Shown here: positions 7,484 to 14,702 of the stretch, in pieces
Layout of the letters: each line of letters begins with the position of its first letter
Numbering within the stretch: position 1 is the first letter of the stretch
Source of the DNA: Candidatus Gastranaerophilales bacterium
GTDB taxonomy: Bacteria > Cyanobacteriota > Vampirovibrionia > Gastranaerophilales > Gastranaerophilaceae
NCBI GenBank assembly: GCA_944323585.1
Contig: CALUTA010000001.1
Span: 1 to 30,057 of the forward strand
Length of the DNA: 30,057 bases
Direction of reading: 5' to 3'
Notes under the pieces: model-generated
The model's database searches: none
Told to the model about the DNA's origin: nothing
What the model saw: the letters and a program-made list of their open reading frames with translations, nothing else
Position numbers and translations under genes: made by a program

Positions 7484-7515
7484 GCAGGAAAGTATAAACT
7501 TTCCTGCTCTTTGTA
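7484..7515 (+). terminator. Intrinsic terminator after the dfx-ftnA unit
   Basis: Perfect 10-bp stem GCAGGAAAGT (7484-7493) and ACTTTCCTGC (7498-7507) with an ATAA loop, followed by a T-rich stretch (TCTTTGTATT). Confidence 0.8.
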
Positions 7516-7530
7516 TTAATCTTTACAATT

Positions 7531-7559
7531 TTGAGATCCAGTTATAAAAAGTATATAAT
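7531..7559 (+). promoter_or_regulatory. Promoter for the FlhA-domain gene
   Basis: TTGAGA at 7531-7536, spacing 17, TATAAT at 7554-7559. A second TATAAT at 7568-7573 would start transcription only about 5 bases before the ATG at 7586. The only ribosome-site-like sequence is a weak CTGGAA. Confidence 0.6.
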
Positions 7560-7585
7560 ACTTTCAGTATAATTCTGGAAATAAA

Positions 7586-9361
7586 ATGAGCAGGGATTTT
7601 AGATATAAAGATTACGTAAATACATTAAGATTTAAACTCGCCGGTGCAGTAGTAGGTTTGGACGAGTATTGTGAAAAACTTATCAGAAAATATATATATA
7701 ACAGTGTATTGTCTGCAGCAAAGGCTGTTTATGAAAATCCGGAGGTTTCGCCCGAAGCATGCGAAATAATCACAAGGACAATTGGGGAATGGACAGTTTG
7801 TAAATTAGCTGATATTATTAACGGTCATGTGCCTGATTGTTTCTTTGATACGATTATTAATAAAATAAACTCAGGAATTTACGATTACTTACTTGACGAA
7901 AACAAGCTTGAACCTCTGACTGAGGAAAGTTTAGAAAATCCAGACAGGCTTAATAAACTGGAAGAAATTGTTCAAAATATTTACGGAGAGACACTTGCGC
8001 AGATATATTCTGACAGAGGGATAGATAAAGAGACTTATATCCTTGCGCTTTCACAGTCATTTTATTCAGATAAGCAAAATCAAGATGAAGAGCCAGATAA
8101 AGATACGCAAGAGAAAAATTTAAAAACAGATAAATTTATATATTCACCGGTAAAGTTATCAGAATTTGCAAAAATTAAAAAATATCTTAAAAACAACCCT
8201 TGCAGAGTTTTATTGCTCTTCGTGTTTATTGTTGCGATTTTATTTTTACCTTTAATCTGTCTCGGCTTAATACCCATGTCAAAAGAAGATTTATGGGCTG
8301 CATTAATGGCAGTGTTTTTGTGTATGTGGGTTTATATATTTGACATAATCATAGAAGCCGACCTATTTGACAGAATTGAGCAGAAACTAAAATTATCCGA
8401 ATGCAACGGGCAGGAGCAGAATTCTGTGGAATTAAACAGCCCGAACGAAATGTATGAGCGCCTTGGGGTAGATATTTTATCTATCAGATTAGGCACCGGT
8501 TTGTTGAATTATGCTGCGCCTGAGTTCGATAACATTTTGCTGCCTTTGATTTCCGAAGTAAGGAAAGAATTTACCGAAGAGCTCGGTTATATTATACCGA
8601 AGGTCAGATGTCTGGATGATAAGGACTTAAGGCCTGATGAATTCCGTATTTATGTCCGCGGGGTTATGAGAGATAATTTTTTTGCAGGCAAAAATACTAA
8701 AAATGATGAAATTTCAACACTTCTTCGGCAACACTTAAAAGAATGCTGTATTAAAAACGTAAAGGATATATTGACAAGAACTGATGTTATAAAACTTATG
8801 GAAATTGTAAGTTCGCAGGATCCGACCCTTGTAAATGACCTGATTCCATCAAGAATATCCGCAGTTGATTTACGCAGGATACTTGTATCTTTGATAAGAG
8901 AAGAAATTTCTGTTAAGGATACTATTCTTATATTTGAAAGACTTTGTGATTATGCAAGATTTAATACTCAGCCTCACGTTCTTGTTGAAAGTCTTAGAGC
9001 GGCAATGTCCGCACAAATATGTGATAAGTATTCCGTAAAAACGGACAACGGTATGATTTTATATGCCCTAACACTAAACAGTGGACTTGAAAAAATACTT
9101 GCAGAAGCGGTACAATATACAGAATTCGGCACAATAATCAAACTTCAGCCGGATCAGATTGAACAGTTAATTATGGATGTCAACAAAACTATATCTGGCT
9201 TGAATACGCATAAAAAAGATGCAGTACTTCTTGTTACCCCCAAAATTCGTAAACCATTGTTCGACTTGCTTTCTGAATATATTGACAATATTAAAATTAT
9301 GTCGTACTCCGAACTTTTGCCTGCAGTCGAAATGAAAGTAGAAATACTGGCTGAAATTTAA
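7586..9361 (+). CDS. Membrane protein with a stand-alone FlhA/SctV-type cytoplasmic domain, lacking the export gate
   Basis: 591 residues. The C-terminal 300 match the cytoplasmic domain of FlhA (flagellar export platform; SctV in type III secretion). LGVDILSIRLGTGLLNYAAP (293-312) and the ELGYIIPKVRCLDDKDLRPD stretch (332-351) match subdomain 1. DILTRTDVIKLMEIV...LIPSRIS...LIREEISVKD (394-445) and LRAAMSAQICDKY (470-482) match subdomain 3. DAVLLVTPKIRKPLFDLLSE then IMSYSEL (545-577) match subdomain 4. The FlhA gate of about eight helices with its FHIPEP motif is absent. Instead there is a helical soluble region (1-200) and two transmembrane helices (about 206-229, 236-256). Between residues 360 and 395 the segment of FlhA that carries the D-P-A-F-G chaperone-docking subdomain is missing. 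No other flagellar or secretion gene is in the window. Role unknown; an adapted platform ring is the inference. Confidence 0.85.
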   Translation: MSRDFRYKDYVNTLRFKLAGAVVGLDEYCEKLIRKYIYNSVLSAAKAVYENPEVSPEACEIITRTIGEWTVCKLADIINGHVPDCFFDTIINKINSGIYDYLLDENKLEPLTEESLENPDRLNKLEEIVQNIYGETLAQIYSDRGIDKETYILALSQSFYSDKQNQDEEPDKDTQEKNLKTDKFIYSPVKLSEFAKIKKYLKNNPCRVLLLFVFIVAILFLPLICLGLIPMSKEDLWAALMAVFLCMWVYIFDIIIEADLFDRIEQKLKLSECNGQEQNSVELNSPNEMYERLGVDILSIRLGTGLLNYAAPEFDNILLPLISEVRKEFTEELGYIIPKVRCLDDKDLRPDEFRIYVRGVMRDNFFAGKNTKNDEISTLLRQHLKECCIKNVKDILTRTDVIKLMEIVSSQDPTLVNDLIPSRISAVDLRRILVSLIREEISVKDTILIFERLCDYARFNTQPHVLVESLRAAMSAQICDKYSVKTDNGMILYALTLNSGLEKILAEAVQYTEFGTIIKLQPDQIEQLIMDVNKTISGLNTHKKDAVLLVTPKIRKPLFDLLSEYIDNIKIMSYSELLPAVEMKVEILAEI

Positions 9362-9383
9362 TTATTGCGAATTTGTAACTAAT

Positions 9384-9412
9384 TTGTCCGAAACCTTAAA
9401 ATATTTTATTAT
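9384..9412 (+). promoter_or_regulatory. Promoter for the hybrid kinase gene, apparently leaderless
   Basis: TTGTCC at 9384-9389, spacing 17, TATTAT at 9407-9412. Transcription would begin at about 9419-9422, on the ATG itself (9422). No Shine-Dalgarno is present. Confidence 0.55.
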
Positions 9413-9421
9413 ATAAATGTT

Positions 9422-11008
9422 ATGGAAAATGCCAGAATAATAGTAGTTGATGATGAAAAAATGGTTACCTCGGCATTCCGGACGCTTTTTGCGGTCGAAG
9501 GAATTAAGGGAGGCGCTTTCTTTAATTCGCCTAAAGAAGCTCTTGATTATATGCAAAAAGAGGCACCTGATTTAATTATATCAGATTTTTTGATGCCTGA
9601 GATGAACGGGCTTGAATTTTTGCGGGAAGCAAAAAAACTTTACCCTGAAACCAGTATGATTCTTTTAACCGGCTATGCTGATAAAGAAAATGCAATCAGA
9701 GCAATAAACGAAATCGGGCTTTACAAATACATCGAAAAACCCTGGGACAATGACGATTTGTTGATGAATATCAGAAACGGGGTTGAAAGAAGCCACTTAT
9801 TGAGTGATTTAAGAGAAAAAATAGCCGAACTTGAAGATGCAAAAAAACAGCTTGAAATTTACTCAAATGACCTTGAAAGACTTGTTGCGGAGCGCACTCA
9901 TGAACTTTCGCAGGCGAACCAGAAACTGAGCGGAATAATCAATCACTGCGCTGATGGAATAATAATTCTAGATAAAGACGGTAGAATTGAACAGATTAAT
10001 CCGGCCTGTGAAAATATGACAGGGCTGGACACAACTGCTATTTTGAATCGTACCTTTACTCAGATTGTCAAAGGCTGCAAACAGGATATGATTTCTGACA
10101 GCAGCGGACTGTTCGGACTTAGTGCTGACAACTCGGAAATTCTTCTAAAAGATTGTCATATTGCAAATTCTCTCAGCGGGGCTCACACTCCTGTTGAAAT
10201 TAATCTGGCTGCTATCAAAGATGAAGACCAGACTTTGCCTGAAAAATACGTCGGAGTAATAAGAGATGTAACTTCTCAGAAAGAAACAGAAAGACTCAGA
10301 GATGATTTTATTGCAACACTTACGCATGATTTGAGAACACCGCTTCTTGCGGCAATTCAAACTCTTAAATTCTTTCTGGACGGCTCTCTTGGCGAACTGG
10401 ATGACAAACAGAAGGTTTTGCTTTCAACAATGCTTCAGAGTAACGAGGATTTGTTAGGACTTGTAAATGCATTACTTGAGGTTTATCGCTTTGACAGCGG
10501 ACGACTGGAACTCTGCAAGACTGTTTTTGCACCGAAAACGCTTGTTGAACAGTGTATTGAAGAACTTATGCCTCTTGCTAAAAACAAAAATATTGACCTT
10601 GAGTTTGAATGTAATTTTGATGACAAACTTGAAATTTACGCAGATAAAGGCGAGTTGAAGCGTGTAATCACAAATTTGTGCGGAAATGCGGTCAATTATA
10701 CTAATAAAGAGGGTCATATCAAGGTTATTTTAAAAGCACAGTCCGGTGATTTAATTTTCTCGGTAGAAGACAACGGAAACGGAATTCCCAAAAATGACAT
10801 TCCGCAATTGTTCACGAGATTTTCTCAGGGTACAAGCCGCAAACGATCTACCGGCACAGGACTCGGGTTGTATCTCTCCCGCCAGATTATAGAGGCTCAT
10901 GGAGGCAAAATCTGGGTGGAAAGCAAAATTAACAAGGGAAGTGAATTTACTTTCCTTCTGACTGACGTTGTAAAATCAAATGAAGAAAGACAGGTTGTAA
11001 ATGGTTAG
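9422..11008 (+). CDS. Soluble hybrid sensor: receiver - coiled coil - PAS - histidine kinase
   Basis: 528 residues with no membrane segment. The receiver domain (1-120) has D10/D11 (VVDDEK), phospho-acceptor D55 (IISDFLMPEMNG), T83 and K106 (EKPWD). A coiled coil (125-168) leads to a PAS domain (168-285; GIINHCADGIIILDKDGRIE). HisKA has H302 in THDLRTPLLA. The HATPase has N422 (NLCGNAVNYT), EDNGNGIP (449-456), and GTGLGLYLSRQI with EAHGGKIWVES. All kinase boxes are intact, so it should autophosphorylate and be tuned by its own receiver. It senses something cytoplasmic, perhaps via PAS. The ATG of the response regulator lies inside its last codons (8-base overlap), a direct partner cue. The start is supported by a leaderless-type promoter. 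Confidence 0.93.
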   Translation: MENARIIVVDDEKMVTSAFRTLFAVEGIKGGAFFNSPKEALDYMQKEAPDLIISDFLMPEMNGLEFLREAKKLYPETSMILLTGYADKENAIRAINEIGLYKYIEKPWDNDDLLMNIRNGVERSHLLSDLREKIAELEDAKKQLEIYSNDLERLVAERTHELSQANQKLSGIINHCADGIIILDKDGRIEQINPACENMTGLDTTAILNRTFTQIVKGCKQDMISDSSGLFGLSADNSEILLKDCHIANSLSGAHTPVEINLAAIKDEDQTLPEKYVGVIRDVTSQKETERLRDDFIATLTHDLRTPLLAAIQTLKFFLDGSLGELDDKQKVLLSTMLQSNEDLLGLVNALLEVYRFDSGRLELCKTVFAPKTLVEQCIEELMPLAKNKNIDLEFECNFDDKLEIYADKGELKRVITNLCGNAVNYTNKEGHIKVILKAQSGDLIFSVEDNGNGIPKNDIPQLFTRFSQGTSRKRSTGTGLGLYLSRQIIEAHGGKIWVESKINKGSEFTFLLTDVVKSNEERQVVNG

Positions 11009-11666
11009 GGTTTTGATTGTGGAAGATCACGATATGGCAAGAATGGGGCTTTCTGTAATCTTAAGCAAGAATCCCAACATTGAAATTGCTGATACGGCCT
11101 CGGACGGACAGGAAGGTGTCGATAAAGCACTGAGTCTTGTTCCCGATGTAGTTATTATGGACATAGGGCTTCCGACTATTGACGGGATTGAAGCTACAAA
11201 AAAAATTAAACTTGCGAATTCCCGAATAAAAGTTTTGATGTACACTTCCCGTGAAGATGAAGATGATATATTTGATTCATTTCAGGCTGGAGCCGACGGA
11301 TATATTACGAAAGGTGCAACATCAGAGCAGACGGTTTCTGCGGTTCTTGCTGTCAGCGAAGGCGCCGGTTGGCTTGATCCTGCAATTGCTAAAGTTGTGC
11401 TGACTAATGTCAGAAGAAATACTCAAACACAGCAAAGACGCGGTGAAATTAATTATAAACTCGGTAAAAATTTATACGGGCTGACTGAAAGAGAAATGGA
11501 AGTTCTTGCTCTGATTGTGGACGGTCTGACAAACCCGCAGATTGCTGATAAACTTGTAATCACTATTTCAACGACCAAAACGCACGTTCACAGCATTCTT
11601 CAAAAATTGTATGTTGGCTCACGTGCCAAAGCAATTGCAACTGCAATGAAAGAAGGACTTGTTTAA
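11001..11666 (+). CDS. NarL/FixJ-type response regulator
   Basis: 221 residues. Receiver (1-120): E8/D9 acidic pocket (IVEDHD), phosphorylation site D54 (VIMDIGLPTIDG), T82 and K104. LuxR-type helix-turn-helix (about 157-216): LTEREMEVLALIVDGLTNPQ, then STTKTHVHSILQKLY as the recognition helix. A helical Arg/Gln-rich linker joins them. It should bind DNA as a dimer when phosphorylated, most likely by the kinase gene it overlaps by 8 bases. Two bases separate it from the exported protein gene downstream, so all three are probably one transcript. Confidence 0.94.
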   Translation: MVRVLIVEDHDMARMGLSVILSKNPNIEIADTASDGQEGVDKALSLVPDVVIMDIGLPTIDGIEATKKIKLANSRIKVLMYTSREDEDDIFDSFQAGADGYITKGATSEQTVSAVLAVSEGAGWLDPAIAKVVLTNVRRNTQTQQRRGEINYKLGKNLYGLTEREMEVLALIVDGLTNPQIADKLVITISTTKTHVHSILQKLYVGSRAKAIATAMKEGLV

Positions 11667-11668
11667 AA

Positions 11669-13093
11669 ATGCTGAAAAAATCGTTTTTGATTTTTAGTTT
11701 ATTAATGTGTTCTGTATCTGCAAATGCTTTTTCACTTTCTGACATTGATTTGTCAATGCCGTGGAATTCATCTGACGGAAACTCAACTGAAGAACAGGCC
11801 AAATATCTTAATAAAGTGAAAAAAGAGGATTTGAAAGAAGAATACGGAAGAAAAAAACTCAATATTCATCAAAATCCTTTTATGACAGTCGAAGAGTATG
11901 AAATGCTTTCAGCCCCGAAAGACAAGACTCTTGAAGAAATTCCGATTCCTAAGCCTGAAAAGCCTTCTGATATGAAGTATGTTCCGGTTTATGATTATGA
12001 ACTTACACGCTACAACAACCCGCCTGGCAGCCCTGAAATTTCTCTAACAGGCGACTTTAAAAAACGCAGACAGCAGAATGCACAGGGAATTGTTTCGCCG
12101 GACTACTCGATTCTCGTGTATCCTTCTGTTTATTATTACTACAAAGAAAACGTTGTTGCCTGCGACCTTTTTGTAATTCCGCTGGAGCAAAAAGGAAATG
12201 CGCTTGCAAGGATAAAAAAAGCAAATGTAATGCACAGACTGCCTGATCCTATTCTATCAACCGGAAAAGTTACGGAAGAATACGGGATCTACAGAACTCT
12301 TACACCAGTAGACTTTAATATTGACGGAACAAAACTTCTTGTAAAGGAAAAAATAGGAAGCAATGATGATGGCATCTGGCAGACAAATGCCATTGTCTAT
12401 GATTTTGTATCTCACAGTTCTTATAAGCTTAATGAGATACGTGATGCTATTGTCTACTACTGGCAGGAATATAAATATCTAAATCTGAATGATGTGAGAT
12501 GGGATATTTATCCTCTTGGTTTTGAAGTCCAAAATCCAGACAGAATTGTTGTGTCTGCTTTTGCCTACACAGGCTCCGTACCTGTCTTTTTAGGAAACTG
12601 GAGCATTGATTCTAAGGGCGAACGAGCACTACTCCTTTCCCTTGACCCGAAAAATAAAGTTCAAATCAGCATGAACGGTGTTAAAATGATACGTTCCGGT
12701 GTTGTCCCCCCGTATATTCTTGAAAAGGAAGAAAAACATCAGAAATATGTTGAAAAACAAGAAGCAAAGGCTAAGGAAAAGGAAGAAAAAGCACAAATTA
12801 AAGCCATAGAAGATGAGTATAAGCAAAAAGTCAAAGAATTAGACAAAGAGTTAAAGATAGAACTTCAAAACGACAAAATAAAAGAAAAAATAGAAGGTTC
12901 AACTTCAACTAATGATGCAGTAGAAAAAATTGATGAAGCTCTTGAAAAAGCAAAGCAGGAACGGCTTGAAAAAGAAGCAAAGGCTAAGGCTCGCCAGCTT
13001 GCAAAGGAGCAGAAAAAGCTTAAGAAAGAACAACAAAAATTGAACAATCAGCAGCCTGACCAGTCAAATACGGGGGCAACGCCTTCGCAATAG
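11669..13093 (+). CDS. Exported protein with a charged coiled-coil tail, unknown function
   Basis: 474 residues. A signal peptide (1-20, SVSANA-FS) is clear. The middle part (about 90-345) is Tyr- and Pro-rich with recurrent beta-type motifs (SPDYSILVYPSVYYYYKENV; YGIYRTLTPVDFNIDGTKLL; VYDFVSHSSYKLNEI) that look like beta-propeller or WD-like blades; this is a guess. Residues 355-460 are a long Lys/Glu-rich coiled coil, followed by a Gln/Asn/Pro tail. No cysteine-rich or anchor sequence is seen. It starts 2 bases after the response regulator stop with GAAGGA upstream, so it belongs to the kinase-regulator operon and may be its output or an extracytoplasmic partner. I do not recognise the family. 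Confidence 0.8.
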   Translation: MLKKSFLIFSLLMCSVSANAFSLSDIDLSMPWNSSDGNSTEEQAKYLNKVKKEDLKEEYGRKKLNIHQNPFMTVEEYEMLSAPKDKTLEEIPIPKPEKPSDMKYVPVYDYELTRYNNPPGSPEISLTGDFKKRRQQNAQGIVSPDYSILVYPSVYYYYKENVVACDLFVIPLEQKGNALARIKKANVMHRLPDPILSTGKVTEEYGIYRTLTPVDFNIDGTKLLVKEKIGSNDDGIWQTNAIVYDFVSHSSYKLNEIRDAIVYYWQEYKYLNLNDVRWDIYPLGFEVQNPDRIVVSAFAYTGSVPVFLGNWSIDSKGERALLLSLDPKNKVQISMNGVKMIRSGVVPPYILEKEEKHQKYVEKQEAKAKEKEEKAQIKAIEDEYKQKVKELDKELKIELQNDKIKEKIEGSTSTNDAVEKIDEALEKAKQERLEKEAKAKARQLAKEQKKLKKEQQKLNNQQPDQSNTGATPSQ

Positions 13094-13098
13094 TTGTT

Positions 13099-13350
13099 TC
13101 AAGTATTGTTAATCAATTTTAATTTATCTAATCTGGAAAGCTTTTTAATACGATATTCCTCCTTCATTGCATCAGATTTTGTGTCAAACTGCCGTGTATA
13201 GACGATTTTAAGCGGTTTATGCGAGCGGGTGTATTTTGCGCCTTCACCGTTTTTGTGCGCCTCAAATCTTTTTTCTACATCATCCGTAAAGCCGCAATAA
13301 AGTGTTTTATCTACCGTTTCAAGAATATAAACGTAATACTTCTTTTCCAT
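13099..13350 (-). CDS. GIY-YIG domain protein, UPF0213/YhbQ-like
   Basis: 83 residues, the typical length of this family. The GIY-YIG signature appears as YVYIL (6-10) ... LYCG (17-20), followed by R28 and H32, then GEGAKYTRSHKPLKIVY and a Glu in the AMKEEYRIKKLSR segment. These small single-domain nucleases are widespread; the E. coli relative YhbQ has been linked to DNA handling, but the substrate here is unknown. It is convergent with the gene ending at 13093, 5 bases apart. No ribosome site is visible, and a terminator of the upstream minus-strand gene lies just before it. Confidence 0.9.
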   Translation of the reverse strand: MEKKYYVYILETVDKTLYCGFTDDVEKRFEAHKNGEGAKYTRSHKPLKIVYTRQFDTKSDAMKEEYRIKKLSRLDKLKLINNT

Positions 13351-13362
13351 AAATCAAAATTA

Positions 13363-13394
13363 CAATAAAAAAGACGACTTGAAATCGTCGTCTT
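13363..13394 (-). terminator. Intrinsic terminator of the Gly-rich protein gene
   Basis: Stem AAGACGAC (13371-13378) with GTCGTCTT (13387-13394), 8-base loop. Read on the minus strand it is followed by a T-rich stretch (complement of the A-run at 13363-13370). Located between the Gly-rich gene and the GIY-YIG gene. Confidence 0.7.
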
Positions 13395-13451
13395 AAATTA
13401 TTTTTCTTTATTTTTCTCTGATTATAAAACCTTTTTTCTTCTCTCTACTTC

Positions 13452-13820
13452 TTATACAAATGAGGTAAAGCCACCGCCTCCGCCGCAGGAACCTGAACTT
13501 ACAGCGCCGCCGCCTGCACTTGCTCCGGCAAATCCGCCTGAACAATCAGTTCCGATAACGGCAACTGCGTTTGCAAAACTGCTCAAAAATCCTGATTGGG
13601 ATGCTGTGCTGAATTCACTGCTTGCATAGTTTGAATAATCTACATTTACTGTATGTGGTGTATTAAAAATTATTGTGTCATATGAATTCATTGCAAGATA
13701 ACTTTTTTCAGACTTTAATGCTAATGAACCTGCAGTTTCTGCTGTTTCATTCTGTTTTGCTTTGATAGCAGGTGCTGTTGCTTGTTGTTGTGAAGTGCGT
13801 GCAAAAATGTTGTTTGTCAT
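13452..13820 (-). CDS. Small Gly/Ser/Ala-rich protein with two C-terminal cysteines, unknown function
   Basis: 122 residues with a strong ribosome site (AAAGGAGT, 5 bases before the ATG) and its own terminator, so it is a real, probably well-expressed monocistron. There is no signal peptide. Residues 1-40 are polar, with Gln, Ala and Thr (a leader-like region). The middle, 41-85, is beta-type with Tyr, Asn and Ser. The last 31 residues are Gly/Ser/Ala-rich with two cysteines (TDCSGGFAGASAGGGAV; SSGSCGGGGGFTSFV). This layout resembles a secreted structural protein or a ribosomally made peptide precursor, but no modifying enzyme or dedicated transporter sits beside it. I do not recognise a family. 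Confidence 0.72.
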   Translation of the reverse strand: MTNNIFARTSQQQATAPAIKAKQNETAETAGSLALKSEKSYLAMNSYDTIIFNTPHTVNVDYSNYASSEFSTASQSGFLSSFANAVAVIGTDCSGGFAGASAGGGAVSSGSCGGGGGFTSFV

Positions 13821-13966
13821 TTTATACTCCTTTAAGCCTCGTGGTACTTATATAAAAAATTTTAAATTTAAGTTTTTTCAGCATGGATGTTTTTTGTAAC
13901 ATTTGTTTACAATAACTTACCCTTTAATATAAATCCACTGATTGATATAATCCCGCCTGATGGTTG

Positions 13967-14001
13967 ATGTCATTTGACATTAAAAGCATTATTCTTAAAA
14001 T
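13967..14001 (+). promoter_or_regulatory. Strong promoter with a palindrome over the -35 box
   Basis: Consensus TTGACA at 13974-13979, spacing 16, TAAAAT at 13996-14001, leading to the gene at 14034 with a GAGGGAAT ribosome site. The perfect inverted repeat ATGTCA-TT-TGACAT (13967-13980) covers the -35, a natural position for a repressor site. Confidence 0.6.
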
Positions 14002-14033
14002 GTAAAAACAGATTTGGAAATTATTGAGGGAAT

Positions 14034-14690
14034 ATGAAAAAACTGTTAATTAATATTGTATTATTAGTCACTTTAATTACTTCAGCTGCTTACGCATCTG
14101 ATAACAGCCTGAATTCAGTTATAATTGAAGGCACTACATCTGGAACATATCATATTATTTTACGTTCGGACAGAGTTGCCAATGTTAAAAAGACGGTTCA
14201 AGAAGACGGAACATTGCTTCTGGAGTTAAAAAACATTTCCACATCTCTTAATCTTGACACCAAGTATGTAAACACGAATGCAATTGACAATGTAGTAGTT
14301 GAAAACACATCAAATAATGGTGTAAATATTTATATTCAAGCACCTGAAGCGGAAAAGGCAGATATAATTTTCGATACACCTGCGGCTCCGCCTGTTGTTG
14401 TCAGCGACGGCATCAGCAAAAATCAAATAGGTTGGATTGCGGCTGCTTTTCTTGTTATTTGTTTAGCAGCAGGAAGTTTCAAAAAATCCGTTGAAAACGA
14501 CGCTAAAGAAACATTTAAAAACGATCTTACCGAGCGGGAAATCAAATTTTACAAGGAATATAAATCAGATATTATTACATCAGCCAAAATTGATAACAAG
14601 ATCAAAGAACGACTGGCTAAAGCAAGAATAGCTAATATTACACAAAAAGCAGCAACGTTGAGATCTTTACAGAAAATGTCAATGAAATAA
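14034..14690 (+). CDS. Exported single-pass membrane protein with possible AMIN-like domain
   Basis: 218 residues. Signal peptide 1-21 (SAAYA-SD). Residues 25-115 are beta-rich: VIIEGTTSGTYHIILRSD, then LLLELKNI, then IDNVVVENTSNNGVNIYIQA. The order and spacing recall AMIN domains, which bind envelope glycan in PilQ and amidases. The match is loose. A proline linker leads to a transmembrane helix at 131-149 and a basic, helical cytoplasmic tail (150-218). So the protein spans the inner membrane with its beta domain outside. It is convergent with wecB (12 bases between stops) and driven by a consensus promoter. Confidence 0.7.
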   Translation: MKKLLINIVLLVTLITSAAYASDNSLNSVIIEGTTSGTYHIILRSDRVANVKKTVQEDGTLLLELKNISTSLNLDTKYVNTNAIDNVVVENTSNNGVNIYIQAPEAEKADIIFDTPAAPPVVVSDGISKNQIGWIAAAFLVICLAAGSFKKSVENDAKETFKNDLTEREIKFYKEYKSDIITSAKIDNKIKERLAKARIANITQKAATLRSLQKMSMK

Positions 14691-14702
14691 AAATAATAAT
14701 TT

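Noticed and set aside
7586..9361. A complete flagellar or type III secretion locus
   Set aside because: Only one FlhA-like domain is present; no FlhB, FliP, FliI, rod, ring or needle gene is in the window, so a secretion system cannot be claimed.
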